Below are positions 15,726 to 25,658 of a DNA stretch of 64,000 nt, one piece after another (within the stretch, counting starts at the first letter, position 1; each line of letters starts with the position of its first letter). A program made the position numbers and the translations under genes. The DNA is taken from positions 248,001 through 312,000 of the forward strand of contig NZ_CP027858.1 in assembly GCF_005519465.1 (NCBI RefSeq). Reading direction: 5' to 3'. Source of the DNA: Streptomyces clavuligerus (GTDB lineage Bacteria; Actinomycetota; Actinomycetes; Streptomycetales; Streptomycetaceae). A model generated the notes under the pieces. It saw only the letters and a program-made list of their open reading frames with translations, was not told where the DNA came from and did not search any database.

Positions 15726-18263
15726 ATGGCACAGGGTCGGCTGCGGATCTACCTCGGGGCCGCTCCCGGGGTCGGCAAGACGTACGCCATGCTCGCCGAG
15801 GGCAGACGGCTCGCCGCCGAGGGCGCCGATGTCGTCGTCGCCCTGGTCGAGCCGCACGGGCGCAGGCTCACGGCCGCGATGGCCGAGGGGCTGCCCTCGG
15901 TGCCGCGCCGCCGGGTGGTCCACCGGGGGGTGCGGCTCACCGAGATGGACGTGGCCGCGGTACTGGCCCGGCGGCCCGGGATCGCGCTGGTGGACGAGTT
16001 GGCCCACACCACCGTGCCCGGCTCCCGCAACCCCCGGCGCTGGCAGGACGTGGAGGAACTGCTCGACGCCGGGATCGATGTGATCACCACGCTCAACATC
16101 CAGCACCTGGAGTCCCTCAACGACGTGGTCGAGGAGATCACCGGGGTGCGGCAGCACGAGACCCTGCCGGACCCGGTGGCCCGGCGCGCCGACCAGATCG
16201 AACTGGTCGACCTGGAGCCGGAGGCCCTGCGCCGCCGGATGACCCACGGCGACATCTATCCCCCGGACCGGATCGAGACGGCCCTCACCCACTACTTCCG
16301 GGTCGGGAACCTCACCGCCCTGCGCGAGCTGGCCCTGCTCTGGCTGGCGGACCGGGTGGAGGAAGGGCTCCAGCGGTACCGGGCCGAGCACGGCATCTCC
16401 GCCCCCTGGGAGACCCGTGAACGCATCCTGGTCGGGCTGACCGGCGGCCGGGAGGGCGGGACGGTCATCCGCCGCGCGGCCCGGATCAGCGCGCGGACAC
16501 CCGGCAGTGAGCTGCTGGCCCTCCATGTGGTGCCCGGGGACGGGCTGGCGGACCCCGTGCCCCTGGCGGAGCAACGCGCCCTCGTGGAATCGCTCGGCGG
16601 CACGTACCACCAGGTCACGGGGGACGACATCGCGGCGGCGCTGCTCGGCTTCGCCCGGACGGAGAACGTCACCCAGATCGTGCTGGGTGCGAGCCGCCGG
16701 GGCCGGGTCATGTCCGTGGTCCGCACGGGTGTCGGGCGGCGGACCATCCGGGGCTCGGGGCCGATCGACGTCCATATCGTCACCCATGAGGAGGCCGGAG
16801 GCCCGGTCCCGCGGCCGGGCAGCGGCAGCGGGCGGGCCCCGGGCCCGGGCCGTCACCGGTGGTCCCCGTACCGGGACCGCCGCTGGTGGGCCGCGCTCGC
16901 CCTCGCCGCCGTCCTGCCGCCCGCGCTCGCCCTCGTCCTGACCGCGCCGGGTACCGGCGTCGGCCCGGCGGGGGCGCTGCTGCTCTGTCTGCTGCTGGTC
17001 GTGGTGATCGCCCTCGTCGGCGGTCTGTGGCCCGCGCTGCTCGCGGCCGTGGTCTCCGCCGTCCTCGCCGACCGGTGGTTCGCCGCCCCCGGGCGGTCCC
17101 TGTCCGGGGCGCGCGCCGATGAGCTGCTGGCACCCGCGGTGTTCCTCGCCGTGGCCGTCCTCGTCGGCCTCGCCGCCGGGACGGCGGCCCGGCGCGCCCG
17201 CCGGGCCGGGCGCGCCGCGGCGGAGGCGGCGGCGCTGAGCAGGCTGGCCACGGAGATGATGCGCGGACGGGAGCTGCCCGCGCTGGTGGAGCAGATCCGG
17301 GAGAACTTCGGGCTGACCTCGCTCAGCCTGCTGCTGCGGGAGACGGCGGCGGGTGTCAGGACACGCTGGTACGTCGTCGCGGCGGCGGGCGAGCGGCCCC
17401 CGGAGCGGCCGGAGGACGCCGATGTGGAGGCCCTCGCGGACAGCGGCCTCACCCTGGCCGGGCGCGGCCGGGCCCTGGGCACCGACGACTACCGGGTCTT
17501 CGCCGCGTGCGGGGCGCAGCTCGCCGTCGCGTACAGCAGGGGCGTCCTCGCCCGCCGGGCGGCCGAGACGGACACCCGGGCCACCGCCGAACGGACCCGG
17601 GCCTCGCTGCTGCTGCGCGCGGGGCGTGAGCTGCGCGCCGTGCTGCGCACGGCGGACGAGGCGCTGGTGCGGCTGGGCCACGGGGCCGGGACCCGGGCCG
17701 ACGAGGCGCGGCTGCTGGGCACCGCGCAGCTGTCCGTGCGCCGTGCCGAACGGCTCGTCGCCGATCTGGAGACCCTGAACCGGCTGCACGGCGGTGCCCT
17801 CGCGACGGTCCTGCGCCCGGTGGACGTCGGCGAGGTGCTGACGGCGTCCCTGGACGAGCTGGGGCCCGGGGGCCGGACCGTCGAGGTGTCCGTGCCGGAC
17901 GGGCTGCCCGAGGTGATCGCGGACGCGGCGCAGCTCGCCCGCGCTCTCACCGCGCTCATCGCGGACGCGCTGCGCAACAGCGCGCCGGGGGCGCCTCCCT
18001 CGGTGGTGGCCCGGGCGCTGCCCGGGAAGCTGGCGGTACGGGTGACCGACGGCGGTTCCCCGGCCCCGCCCGCCGGTGACCGTCCGCCGGGCGCCCGGGC
18101 CGAGGGGATCGCCCAGCGGCTCTCCCGCGAGCTGACCGAGGCGATGGGCGGCGCGCTGACCGCCGCCGGCACCCGGGGCGGCAGATTCACGGTGACCCTG
18201 ACCCTCCCCGCCGTGGCGCCCCCCGCACGGCCCGGCCCCGACGGCACCCCGGGGCCGGGCTGA
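15726..18263 (+). CDS. kdpD: KdpD-like sensor protein with degenerate kinase core
   Basis: The 845-residue protein starts at ATG 15726 behind GGAG. Residues 1-210 are the KdpD domain (Walker A GAAPGVGKT at 11-19; DELAHTTVPGSRNPRRWQDV), then a universal-stress-type domain (about 235-360) and membrane segments of the DUF4118 type (about 385-490). A GAF-like linker leads to the kinase region. There the usual HDLRTPL phospho-acceptor motif reads GRELRAVL (Arg for His), the N-box reads ALIADALRNS without the key Asn pair, and no GLGLA ATP-lid motif is seen. Autophosphorylation is therefore unlikely. No kdpE response regulator is present in the window. It may act as a K+ or c-di-AMP sensor by another route. 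Confidence 0.85.
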   Translation: MAQGRLRIYLGAAPGVGKTYAMLAEGRRLAAEGADVVVALVEPHGRRLTAAMAEGLPSVPRRRVVHRGVRLTEMDVAAVLARRPGIALVDELAHTTVPGSRNPRRWQDVEELLDAGIDVITTLNIQHLESLNDVVEEITGVRQHETLPDPVARRADQIELVDLEPEALRRRMTHGDIYPPDRIETALTHYFRVGNLTALRELALLWLADRVEEGLQRYRAEHGISAPWETRERILVGLTGGREGGTVIRRAARISARTPGSELLALHVVPGDGLADPVPLAEQRALVESLGGTYHQVTGDDIAAALLGFARTENVTQIVLGASRRGRVMSVVRTGVGRRTIRGSGPIDVHIVTHEEAGGPVPRPGSGSGRAPGPGRHRWSPYRDRRWWAALALAAVLPPALALVLTAPGTGVGPAGALLLCLLLVVVIALVGGLWPALLAAVVSAVLADRWFAAPGRSLSGARADELLAPAVFLAVAVLVGLAAGTAARRARRAGRAAAEAAALSRLATEMMRGRELPALVEQIRENFGLTSLSLLLRETAAGVRTRWYVVAAAGERPPERPEDADVEALADSGLTLAGRGRALGTDDYRVFAACGAQLAVAYSRGVLARRAAETDTRATAERTRASLLLRAGRELRAVLRTADEALVRLGHGAGTRADEARLLGTAQLSVRRAERLVADLETLNRLHGGALATVLRPVDVGEVLTASLDELGPGGRTVEVSVPDGLPEVIADAAQLARALTALIADALRNSAPGAPPSVVARALPGKLAVRVTDGGSPAPPAGDRPPGARAEGIAQRLSRELTEAMGGALTAAGTRGGRFTVTLTLPAVAPPARPGPDGTPGPG

Positions 18264-18425
18264 GCCCGCGCCCGTCCGCCCACCCGGCGCATGCCGCCGC
18301 CCGGTGTAATCCACGGCGGGACCGGCGTGGCCGCGCACGGCCCCGGCGGTTCCGTCCGGCACGATCGCCGGGAGCACCCGTGCCCGACGGCGGGCGCGAC
18401 CGGACCCGGCCTGGGGGGAGACCGT

Positions 18426-18509
18426 ATGGCGGACCTCGTTCTCACCGCCCTCACCCTGGCGGTGTTCGCCCTGCTCGCCCTCGTCGTCCGGGGAGTCGAA
18501 CGGCTGTGA
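18426..18509 (+). CDS. 27-residue membrane mini-peptide preceding KdpF
   Basis: ATG 18426 (after GGGGGGAG-like sequence) opens 27 codons: one hydrophobic helix (LVLTALTLAVFALLALVV) and a basic RGVERL end. Its TGA overlaps the GTG start of the KdpF-like peptide as GTGA, so the two are translationally coupled. The ERL ending is shared with the next peptide. It may be a second KdpF-type stabilising subunit. Assigned by position and composition. Confidence 0.6.
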   Translation: MADLVLTALTLAVFALLALVVRGVERL

Positions 18510-18595
18510 GCGCGGAGAACGCCATCGGGCTGGCGGTCGCGGTGTGCCTGGTGCTCTATCTGCTGCTCTGTCTGCTCTTCCCGGAGCGGCTGTGA
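18506..18595 (+). CDS. kdpF: Potassium-transporting ATPase small subunit KdpF
   Basis: From GTG 18506, 29 codons encode a single membrane helix ([21 protein letters not shown]) ending PERL, the typical KdpF pattern. KdpF sits with KdpA in the membrane and stabilises the KdpFABC complex. The start overlaps the preceding mini-gene and kdpA begins 16 bases after its stop. Confidence 0.75.
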   Translation: MSAENAIGLAVAVCLVLYLLLCLLFPERL

Positions 18596-18611
18596 CGGAC
18601 GGCTCCCCGGA

Positions 18612-20276
18612 GTGAACGCCACCCTCGCGGGCTGGCTCCAGATCCTCGCGCTGGTCGCCGCGCTCGCCCTCTCCCACCGGCCGCTGGGCGACCACATCGC
18701 CCGCTGTCTGACGGACGGACGCCATCTGCGCGCCGAGCGGGTCGTCCACCGCGCGGCCGGTGTGCCGCCGGACGCCGACCAGACCTGGCCCGCGTATCTG
18801 CGCTCCGTGCTCGCCTTCTCCCTCGTCTCCCTGGCCCTGCTGTACGTCCTGCTGCGGGCGCAGCATCTGCTGCCGCTCTCGCTCGGGCGGCCCGGCGTCC
18901 CGCCGGACCTGTCCTTCAACACCGCCGTGTCCTTCGTGACCAACACCGACTGGCAGGCGTACGCGGGCGAACGGACCCTGGGCCATCTGGTGCAGATGGC
19001 GGGCCTGACGGTGCAGAACTTCCTCTCCGCCGCCGTCGGCATCGCGGTGGCCGCCGCCCTGGTCCGGGGCTTCACCCGGGAACGGTCGGAGCGCGTCGGC
19101 CACTTCTGGACCGATCTGACCCGGCTGGTCGTCCGGGTCCTGCTGCCGATCGCCTTTCTCTTCGCCCTGGTGCTCGCGGCGGGCGGGGTGGTCCAGAACC
19201 TCCACGGCGACCAGTCCCTCAGCACCGTGGCGGGCGGGCTCCAGACCCTGCCCGGCGGGCCCGTGGCCTCCCAGGAGTCCATCAAACTGCTGGGCACCAA
19301 CGGCGGCGGCTTCTACAACGCCAACTCGGCCCACCCCTTCGAGAACCCGACCGCCCTCACCCATCTGATCGAGGTCTATCTCCTGCTGGTGGTCCCCGTC
19401 GCACTCCCCCGCACCTTCGGCACCCTGGTCGGCGACCGCCGCCAGGGCCGGGCCGTCCTCGCCGTGATGGCCCTGATCTGGGCCGTGTCCGTCGCCGTGG
19501 TCACCGCCAACGAGGTGCTGGGCGTGAGCAGTACGGCGGGGCGGGAGGCGGGCGCCATGCTGGAGGGGAAGGAGCAGCGGCTCGGGGTGTGGGCCTCGGC
19601 GCTGTTCGCCGCCGCCACCACGCTGACCTCCTGCGGCGCCACCAGCTCCGCGCACGACTCGTTCACCCCGGGCGGCGGCGGCATCCTCCTCTTCAACATG
19701 ATGCTGGGGGAGATCGCGCCCGGCGGCGCCGGTTCGGGGCTGTACGGGATGCTGGTCCTGGCCGTGGTCACGGTCTTCGTCGCCGGACTCATGGTGGGAA
19801 GGACCCCGGAGTACCTGGGCAAGAAGCTCGGCAGCCGGGAGATCAAGTTCGCCTCCCTGTACGTCCTGACGACCCCGGTGCTCGCGCTGGCCGGGGCGGG
19901 CATCGCGATGGGGCTGCCGGGCGAGCGGGCGGCGATGGGCAACCCCGGGCCGCACGGCTTCTCCGAGGTGCTGTACGCCTTCGTGTCGGCGGCGAACAAC
20001 AACGGCTCCGCGTTCGCCGGACTCCAGGCGGACACCGTCTGGTACAACACGGCCCTGGGTCTGGTGATGCTGGTCGGCAGGCTGCTGCCCATGGTGTTCG
20101 TGCTGGCGCTGGCCGGTTCGCTGGCCGCCCAGCGGCGGGTGCCGGTGACCGCCGGGACCCTGCCGACCCACCGGCCGCAGTTCGTGGGCCTGCTGACGGC
20201 GGTGGTCCTCGTCGTCGTCGGTCTCACCTACTTCCCCGCGCTGGCTCTGGGGCCGCTCGCGGAAGGACTGCGCTGA
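18612..20276 (+). CDS. kdpA: Potassium-transporting ATPase subunit KdpA
   Basis: The 554-residue protein begins at GTG 18612 (GWLQI start region). It is a polytopic K+-channel-like subunit with the four selectivity segments visible: [45 protein letters not shown] and [12 protein letters not shown]. It binds and conducts K+ within the KdpFABC pump. The stop TGA (20274-20276) shares its A with the kdpB ATG (TGATG), giving tight coupling. Length matches the family. Confidence 0.95.
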   Translation: MNATLAGWLQILALVAALALSHRPLGDHIARCLTDGRHLRAERVVHRAAGVPPDADQTWPAYLRSVLAFSLVSLALLYVLLRAQHLLPLSLGRPGVPPDLSFNTAVSFVTNTDWQAYAGERTLGHLVQMAGLTVQNFLSAAVGIAVAAALVRGFTRERSERVGHFWTDLTRLVVRVLLPIAFLFALVLAAGGVVQNLHGDQSLSTVAGGLQTLPGGPVASQESIKLLGTNGGGFYNANSAHPFENPTALTHLIEVYLLLVVPVALPRTFGTLVGDRRQGRAVLAVMALIWAVSVAVVTANEVLGVSSTAGREAGAMLEGKEQRLGVWASALFAAATTLTSCGATSSAHDSFTPGGGGILLFNMMLGEIAPGGAGSGLYGMLVLAVVTVFVAGLMVGRTPEYLGKKLGSREIKFASLYVLTTPVLALAGAGIAMGLPGERAAMGNPGPHGFSEVLYAFVSAANNNGSAFAGLQADTVWYNTALGLVMLVGRLLPMVFVLALAGSLAAQRRVPVTAGTLPTHRPQFVGLLTAVVLVVVGLTYFPALALGPLAEGLR

Positions 20277-22378
20277 TGTCCCTCGCCCCGGCTCTCCCCT
20301 CCCCCGGCGGGCCCGCCGGGGACCCGCCGCACCGGGTCGCGGGCGGTCTTCCGGCCCCCCGGCAACTGCTGCGCGCGCTCCCCGACGCCCTGCGCAAGCT
20401 GGACCCGCGGGTCCTCGTGCACAACCCGGTGATGTTCGTGGTCGGGGTCGGCGCCCTGCTCACCACCTTCTCGGCCGCCCGGCACCCCGGGGTCTTCCCC
20501 TGGGTCATCACCGGCTGGCTCTGGCTGACGGTGGTCTTCGCCAATCTCGCCGAGGCCGTCGCCGAGGGCCGGGGCAAGGCCCAGGCGGCCTCCCTGCGCC
20601 GCAGCCGCACCCTGACGACGGCCCGGCTGCTGGTGGACTGGCGGCCCGGTGCCGCCGCCGTGGAGGAGGAGGTCCCCGCTTCCCGGCTGCGCCCGGGCGA
20701 CCATGTCGCCGTGGGCCCCGGGCAGACCGTCCCGGGCGACGGCGACGTCGTCGAGGGCATCGCCTCCGTGGACGAGTCCGCGATCACCGGTGAGTCGGCC
20801 CCGGTGATCCGGGAGTCCGGCGGCGACCGCAGTGCCGTGACCGGCGGGACGAAGGTGCTGTCCGACCGGATCGTCGTCCGGGTGACCTCACGGCCCGGCG
20901 AGACCTTCGTCGACCGGATGATCGCCCTCGTGGAGGGCGCGGCCCGTCGGCGGACCCCCAATGAGCTGGCCCTCACCATCCTGCTGGCCTCGCTGAGTGT
21001 GATCTTCCTGGTCGCGGTGGCCACCCTCCAGCCGTTCGCCGTCCACGCGGGCGCCGAACAGCCCCTGGTCGTCCTGGTCGCCCTGCTGGTCGCGCTGATC
21101 CCCACCACCATCGGCGCGCTGCTCTCCGCGATCGGCATCGCGGGCATGGACCGGCTGGTCCAGCATCATGTGCTCGCCCTCTCGGGACGGGCGGTGGAGG
21201 CAGCGGGCGACGTCAACACCCTGCTGCTCGACAAGACCGGGACGATCACCTTCGGCAATCGGCAGGCCACGGCCTTCCTCCCGGCCCCGGGGGTCGACGA
21301 GGCCGAACTCGCCGACGCCGCCCAGCTCTCCTCGCTCGCGGACGAGACCCCCGAGGGCCGTTCCATCGTCGTCCTCGCCAAGGAGAAGTACGCCCTGCGC
21401 GCCCGGGACGAGGGCGAGCTGGCCCGGGCCTCCTTCGTCCCGTTCACCGCGCAGACCCGGATGAGCGGCGTCGACATCGACGGCCGCAGGGTCCGCAAGG
21501 GCGCGGCGGCGGCCGTCATCGGCTGGGTGGGCGGCGCGGGCGGCGGGGTGGACGAGGCGGTGCGCGCGCGCGTGGACGCCGTCGCGGCCGAGGGCGGCAC
21601 CCCGCTGGCGGTGGCCGTCGAGGACGGCGAAGGCGCCCGGGTGCTGGGGGTGGTGCATCTCAAGGACGTGGTCAAGGAGGGGATGCGGGAGCGGTTCGAG
21701 GAGCTGCGCCGGATGGGTATCCGGACGGTGATGATCACGGGGGACAATCCGCTGACGGCGCGGGCCATCGCGCGGGAGGCGGGGGTGGACGACTTCCTGG
21801 CGGAGGCGACCCCCGAGGACAAGATGGCGCTGATCAAACGGGAGCAGGCGGGCGGGAAACTCGTCGCGATGACCGGCGACGGCACCAACGACGCCCCCGC
21901 CCTGGCCCAGGCCGACGTCGGCGTGGCCATGAACACCGGCACCTCCGCCGCCAAGGAGGCCGGGAACATGGTCGACCTCGACTCCGACCCCACCAAACTC
22001 ATCGAGATCGTCGAGATCGGCAAACAACTCCTCATCACCCGCGGCGCCCTCACCACCTTCTCGCTCGCCAACGACGTGGCCAAGTACTTCGCGCTCATTC
22101 CCGCGATGTTCGCCACCGCCTACCCCGGCCTGGAGCACCTCAATGTGATGGGGCTGCACAGCCCGACCTCGGCCATCACCTCGGCGATCGTCTTCAACGC
22201 GCTGATCATCGTGGCGCTGATCCCGCTCGCCCTGCGCGGAGTGCGCTACCGGCCCGCGTCCGCCGCCGCCCTGCTGGGCCGGAACATCCGGCTGTACGGT
22301 CTCGGCGGCCTCGTCCTGCCCTTCGCGGGCATCAAACTCATCGATCTCGTGGTCCAGTTCATCCCCGGGCTGCGCTGA
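20276..22378 (+). CDS. kdpB: Potassium-transporting P-type ATPase subunit KdpB
   Basis: The 700-residue protein is the catalytic subunit: ITGESAPV (actuator), phosphorylation site [22 protein letters not shown] and [10 protein letters not shown]. The N-terminal helices and the [18 protein letters not shown] segment are KdpB-specific. It hydrolyses ATP to drive high-affinity K+ uptake through KdpA. The inhibitory Ser phosphorylation site of KdpB (TGES region) is kept. Its ATG overlaps the kdpA stop. Confidence 0.95.
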   Translation: MSLAPALPSPGGPAGDPPHRVAGGLPAPRQLLRALPDALRKLDPRVLVHNPVMFVVGVGALLTTFSAARHPGVFPWVITGWLWLTVVFANLAEAVAEGRGKAQAASLRRSRTLTTARLLVDWRPGAAAVEEEVPASRLRPGDHVAVGPGQTVPGDGDVVEGIASVDESAITGESAPVIRESGGDRSAVTGGTKVLSDRIVVRVTSRPGETFVDRMIALVEGAARRRTPNELALTILLASLSVIFLVAVATLQPFAVHAGAEQPLVVLVALLVALIPTTIGALLSAIGIAGMDRLVQHHVLALSGRAVEAAGDVNTLLLDKTGTITFGNRQATAFLPAPGVDEAELADAAQLSSLADETPEGRSIVVLAKEKYALRARDEGELARASFVPFTAQTRMSGVDIDGRRVRKGAAAAVIGWVGGAGGGVDEAVRARVDAVAAEGGTPLAVAVEDGEGARVLGVVHLKDVVKEGMRERFEELRRMGIRTVMITGDNPLTARAIAREAGVDDFLAEATPEDKMALIKREQAGGKLVAMTGDGTNDAPALAQADVGVAMNTGTSAAKEAGNMVDLDSDPTKLIEIVEIGKQLLITRGALTTFSLANDVAKYFALIPAMFATAYPGLEHLNVMGLHSPTSAITSAIVFNALIIVALIPLALRGVRYRPASAAALLGRNIRLYGLGGLVLPFAGIKLIDLVVQFIPGLR

Positions 22379-22405
22379 CGCGCGGCCAGAAGGCGAGCAC
22401 CCGCC

Positions 22406-23026
22406 ATGTCCTACCGGCCGCCGCCCGCGCTCCGCCGCCATCTGGCCGCGCTGCGGCTGCTCCTGGTGTTCACCGTCGTCACCGGTGTCGCCTATCCGCT
22501 GGCCGTGACCGGGGTCGCGCTCCTCGTCCTGCCCGGCCGGGCGGAGGGCTCCCTGCTGCGGGTGGACGGGAGGGCCGTGGCCTCCCGGCTGATCGGGCAG
22601 TCCTTCGACCGGCCCGGGGCGGGCCCGGCGCGGCCCGATCCCCGCTGGTTCCAGCCGCGTCCGTCGGCGGCGGGGCCCCCCGCCTACGACGGCACCGCGT
22701 CGGGGGCGTCCAACCTCGGCCCCGACAACCCCGTCCTGGTGGAGCGGGTCCGGGAGCGGCGGGCCGCCGTGGCCGCCTTCGACGGCGTACCCCCGCGGAC
22801 GGTCCCGGCCGACGCGCTCACCGCGTCCGGCTCGGGGCTCGATCCGCATATCTCACCCGCGTACGCCCAGCAGCAGGCCGCCCGGGTGGCCCGGGCCCGG
22901 GGGCTGGCCGCCGACCGGGTCCGGGCGCTGGTGGCCCACCGGGTCGAGGGCCGGGACCTCGGCTTCCTCGGGGAGCCCGGGGTCAATGTGGTGGAGCTGA
23001 ACCTCGCCCTCGACCGGCTGGGGTGA
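22406..23026 (+). CDS. kdpC: Potassium-transporting ATPase subunit KdpC
   Basis: A 206-residue protein with one N-terminal membrane helix (LRLLLVFTVVTGVAYPLAVTGVALLVLP) and the KdpC domain: SRLIGQSF, WFQPRPSAA, ASNLGPDNP, DALTASGSGLDPHISPAYA, QAARVARARGL, and ending GVNVVELNLALDRL. KdpC is the periplasm-facing stabilising subunit of KdpFABC. It lies 27 bases after kdpB and closes the operon. Confidence 0.95.
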   Translation: MSYRPPPALRRHLAALRLLLVFTVVTGVAYPLAVTGVALLVLPGRAEGSLLRVDGRAVASRLIGQSFDRPGAGPARPDPRWFQPRPSAAGPPAYDGTASGASNLGPDNPVLVERVRERRAAVAAFDGVPPRTVPADALTASGSGLDPHISPAYAQQQAARVARARGLAADRVRALVAHRVEGRDLGFLGEPGVNVVELNLALDRLG

Positions 23027-23063
23027 ACGGCCGGGCGGCGGGCGGGGGCCGGCGTCCCCGCCG

Positions 23064-23693
23064 TCAGCCTCCGGCGCCCGGCTCGCGGCGCATGCACCAG
23101 ATCCGGGGGCCGCCGTCGGAGCCCGGCAGATCGGCGGTGACGGTGAAGCCGAGCCGTTCGTAGAGCCGGACATTGCGCTCGGTGGCCGTCTCCAGGAACG
23201 CCGGGCAGCCCGCCGCGTCGGCGGCGGCCAGACCGGGTCGGATCACCGCGCTGCCGAGGCCCTGCCCCTGCGCGGCGGGGTCCACGGCGACGGAGCCGAG
23301 GAACCACACCGGCTCCTTCGGCCGATACGGGTCGACCGCCCGCTCCACCGCCTCATAGGCGGCGGCCCGGTCCCCCGCCAGCTCGGCGATCTGGGGGCCC
23401 ACCTCGGCGAAGCCGGGCGACGGATCGCGCTCGGGCGTGGTCCACACCGCGACGGCACGGCCCTCACCGCCCACCCAGACCCGGCCGTACGCCATCCCCA
23501 CCCGGGTGAGGAACAGCTCCTGGAGCCTGCGCACCCGCTCCTCGTGGCCGTCGGCCGCGATCACATGCCGGGTGTACGGATACGCGGCGAAGGCCCGCGC
23601 CAGGGTCCGCACGGCGGCCGGGACGTCCTCGTCGGTCGCGGGGCGGACCGGGCCGGAGGAGGCGGCAGCCGGGTGGGAGGGGGGCGTCGTCAT
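23064..23693 (-). CDS. GNAT-family N-acetyltransferase
   Basis: A 209-residue protein starts at ATG 23693 with GAGGA nine bases upstream. The acetyl-CoA site is seen in FLGSVAVDPAAQGQGLGSAVI (motif A), followed by FLETATERNVRLYERLGFTV (motif B). The N-terminal part (VRPATDEDVPAAVRTLARAFAAYP) is of the type found in actinomycete GNATs near toxin or antibiotic resistance genes, but substrate is unknown. It is convergent with kdpC, 37 bases away. Confidence 0.85.
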   Translation of the reverse strand: MTTPPSHPAAASSGPVRPATDEDVPAAVRTLARAFAAYPYTRHVIAADGHEERVRRLQELFLTRVGMAYGRVWVGGEGRAVAVWTTPERDPSPGFAEVGPQIAELAGDRAAAYEAVERAVDPYRPKEPVWFLGSVAVDPAAQGQGLGSAVIRPGLAAADAAGCPAFLETATERNVRLYERLGFTVTADLPGSDGGPRIWCMRREPGAGG

Positions 23694-24056
23694 GCAGTGT
23701 CGTCCTCGTCGTCGTGCGCCACCGTCATCGTCATGCGTCATCGCCGTGGTCATCGGCGTCGACGGCTCCGGATGGCGGATTACGCGGAATGGCGGGAAGG
23801 GCAGGAATACGGGGCCGGTGGTCCGGCTCCCGGCGAGGGGTCCCGTACCGGACGGCCCCGCCCGTTAACGATCAAGGAAGGCACGGGGTTCCCGCAACCG
23901 GGTTTCCGTCGCCCGGCCCCACGGACGGGTCCGCGCACCCCCGCCGGATCGCCGTACGGGCCGTGCCGGAACCGCTTTCGGAGCACCGGGCTCGCGGGCG
24001 CGCCGGGGGCGTCGCAGGATCGCCCCGGGGGACGCCGACGAGGAGGGACCACGGCG
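23694..24056. other. Intergenic region between divergent genes
   Basis: About 360 bases without a supported gene. The part at 23700-23770 has loose repeats of GTCATCG/CGTCGTC. The lower-GC stretch around 23770-23810 (GGCGGATTACGCGGAATGGCGGG) may carry the promoter of the lipoprotein gene. Confidence 0.35.
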
Positions 24057-25658
24057 ATGGACGGCAGCGCCCGGGAAGCGGGCCCGCGCGGGACGGCCGC
24101 CGGCACCGGACGGGAGCCGGTGGGCGGTGTGGCCCGCCGGGGATTCCTGACCGGAGGCGCGGCGGTCACCGCCGCGCTGAGCGGCTGTCAGGCCCCGCCG
24201 CCGCGCCGCCGCCGGAGCGCCCCGGACACCGGCTCCGCCCCGCCGGACCCCGGCCCCGGCTGGCGGATCGTCTCACGGGGGCCGTCCGAGGCCGTCGAGG
24301 GGTACGCGGACCGGGTGGACCTGCTGCCGGGCGAGGAGTTCGCGCTGTCCGTCTCCACCACCGCGCCCGGCTTCCGGGTGCGCGCCTTCCGCGTCGGCTG
24401 GTACGGCGGCGCCCAGGCGAAGCTGATCTGGACCTCGGACCGGCTGCCCGGGGTGCGCCGACCGCCGCCGGAGCTGATCCCCGCCACCCGGACCGTACGG
24501 GCGGGCTGGCCCGCCGACACCACCGTACGCACCGACGGCTGGCCGCCCGGCGCCTATCTGCTGCGGCTGGACGCCGACCACGGGCACCAGCGCTTCGTCC
24601 CCCTGGTCGTCCGCTCCCCCTCGGCCGAGGGCAGAACGGTCCTGATGCACGCCCCCGCCACCTGGCAGGCGTACAACGCCTGGGGCGGCTCCAGCCTCTA
24701 CCGGGGTCCCGGCGGCGGCTACGGCGACCGCTCCCTCGCCGTCTCCTTCGACCGGCCCTACGACGGGAGCGGAGCGGAGAAGTTCCTCGTCCACGAACGG
24801 GCCGCGGTGGTGCTCGCGGAGCGCATGGGCCTGCCCCTCGCCTACACCACCGGCTGCGCCGTCCACGCCGACCCCGGGGCGCTGCGCGGCGCCGCCGCCG
24901 TGCTCTCGCTCGGCCATGACGAGTACTGGACCCCGCAGCAGCGGCGGCATGTCACCCTCGCCCGCGACGCGGGCACCAACACGGCCTTCCTGGGGGCCAA
25001 CGCCTGTTTCCGGCGGATCAGGCTGGAGCCCGGCCCTTCGGGGGCGGCGGGCCGGGTCGTCGTCTGCTACAAGACCGCCTACCGCGACGACCCCGTCTTC
25101 GCCCGCGGCGAGGGCCCGCCGACGCACGACTTCCGGCAGCGGCCCGCCGCCGCCCCCGAGTCCTCCCTGATCGGAATCGGCTACGAGGGGTTCCCCACCG
25201 ACGCGCCCTACCGCGTCCTGCGGGACGACCACTGGCTGTTCGAGGGGACGGGGGTGCGCTCCGGTGATGCCTTCGACCATCTGGTGGGGGTGGAGTACGA
25301 CCGCTGGTCGCCCGGCGCCCCCGCGCCGGGGCCGCTGGAGATCCTGGCCCACTCCCCGCTGGTCTGCAAGGGACGCGCCGACCACGCCGACTCGTCCTAC
25401 TACGGCGCGCCCGGCGGTGCGGGGGTCTTCGCCAGCGGGACCATGCGCTGGGTCGAGGCGCTGATGGCGGGGACGTCCGACAACGGCCGCAACCACGGCA
25501 TGGACGCCCGGACCGGCGCGTTCGTCACCCGCACCACGGAGAACCTGCTCCGGGCCTTCGCCCAGGGACCGGCGGCGGAGCACCGCCCGGTGCCGCGCGA
25601 CAACACCCGTGCCGTGTACGCGGGCCGAGGTCCCGGGCGGGGCCGGTCACCGGGGTGA
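24057..25658 (+). CDS. Tat lipoprotein with N,N-dimethylformamidase beta-subunit-like domain
   Basis: The 533-residue protein starts at ATG 24057 behind AGGAGGGA. Residues 23-45 contain a twin-arginine signal (ARRGFLTGGAAVTAALSGC) whose end is a lipobox, so it should be exported folded and lipid-anchored. The rest matches the N,N-dimethylformamidase large-subunit-like domain: VRAFRVGWYGG near the start, APATWQAYNAWGGSSLY, LVHERAAVVLAERMGL, SLGHDEYWT and TMRWVEALM. In characterised enzymes this subunit carries the iron and hydrolyses formamides; the actual substrate here is unknown. Its end overlaps the convergent CU044_5270 gene by 12 bases. Confidence 0.8.
   Translation: MDGSAREAGPRGTAAGTGREPVGGVARRGFLTGGAAVTAALSGCQAPPPRRRRSAPDTGSAPPDPGPGWRIVSRGPSEAVEGYADRVDLLPGEEFALSVSTTAPGFRVRAFRVGWYGGAQAKLIWTSDRLPGVRRPPPELIPATRTVRAGWPADTTVRTDGWPPGAYLLRLDADHGHQRFVPLVVRSPSAEGRTVLMHAPATWQAYNAWGGSSLYRGPGGGYGDRSLAVSFDRPYDGSGAEKFLVHERAAVVLAERMGLPLAYTTGCAVHADPGALRGAAAVLSLGHDEYWTPQQRRHVTLARDAGTNTAFLGANACFRRIRLEPGPSGAAGRVVVCYKTAYRDDPVFARGEGPPTHDFRQRPAAAPESSLIGIGYEGFPTDAPYRVLRDDHWLFEGTGVRSGDAFDHLVGVEYDRWSPGAPAPGPLEILAHSPLVCKGRADHADSSYYGAPGGAGVFASGTMRWVEALMAGTSDNGRNHGMDARTGAFVTRTTENLLRAFAQGPAAEHRPVPRDNTRAVYAGRGPGRGRSPG

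Noticed and set aside
15357..20171. A minus-strand open frame of about 1600 codons antisense to the kdp genes
   Set aside because: It is an artefact of very high GC. The plus strand carries KdpD, KdpF and KdpA with all family motifs; the antisense translation is Gly/Arg/Gln-rich with no domain.
24057..25658. The dimethylformamidase-like lipoprotein considered as a genuine amidase
   Set aside because: The small alpha subunit of N,N-dimethylformamidase is absent and the protein is exported and lipid-anchored, so enzyme function was not assigned.
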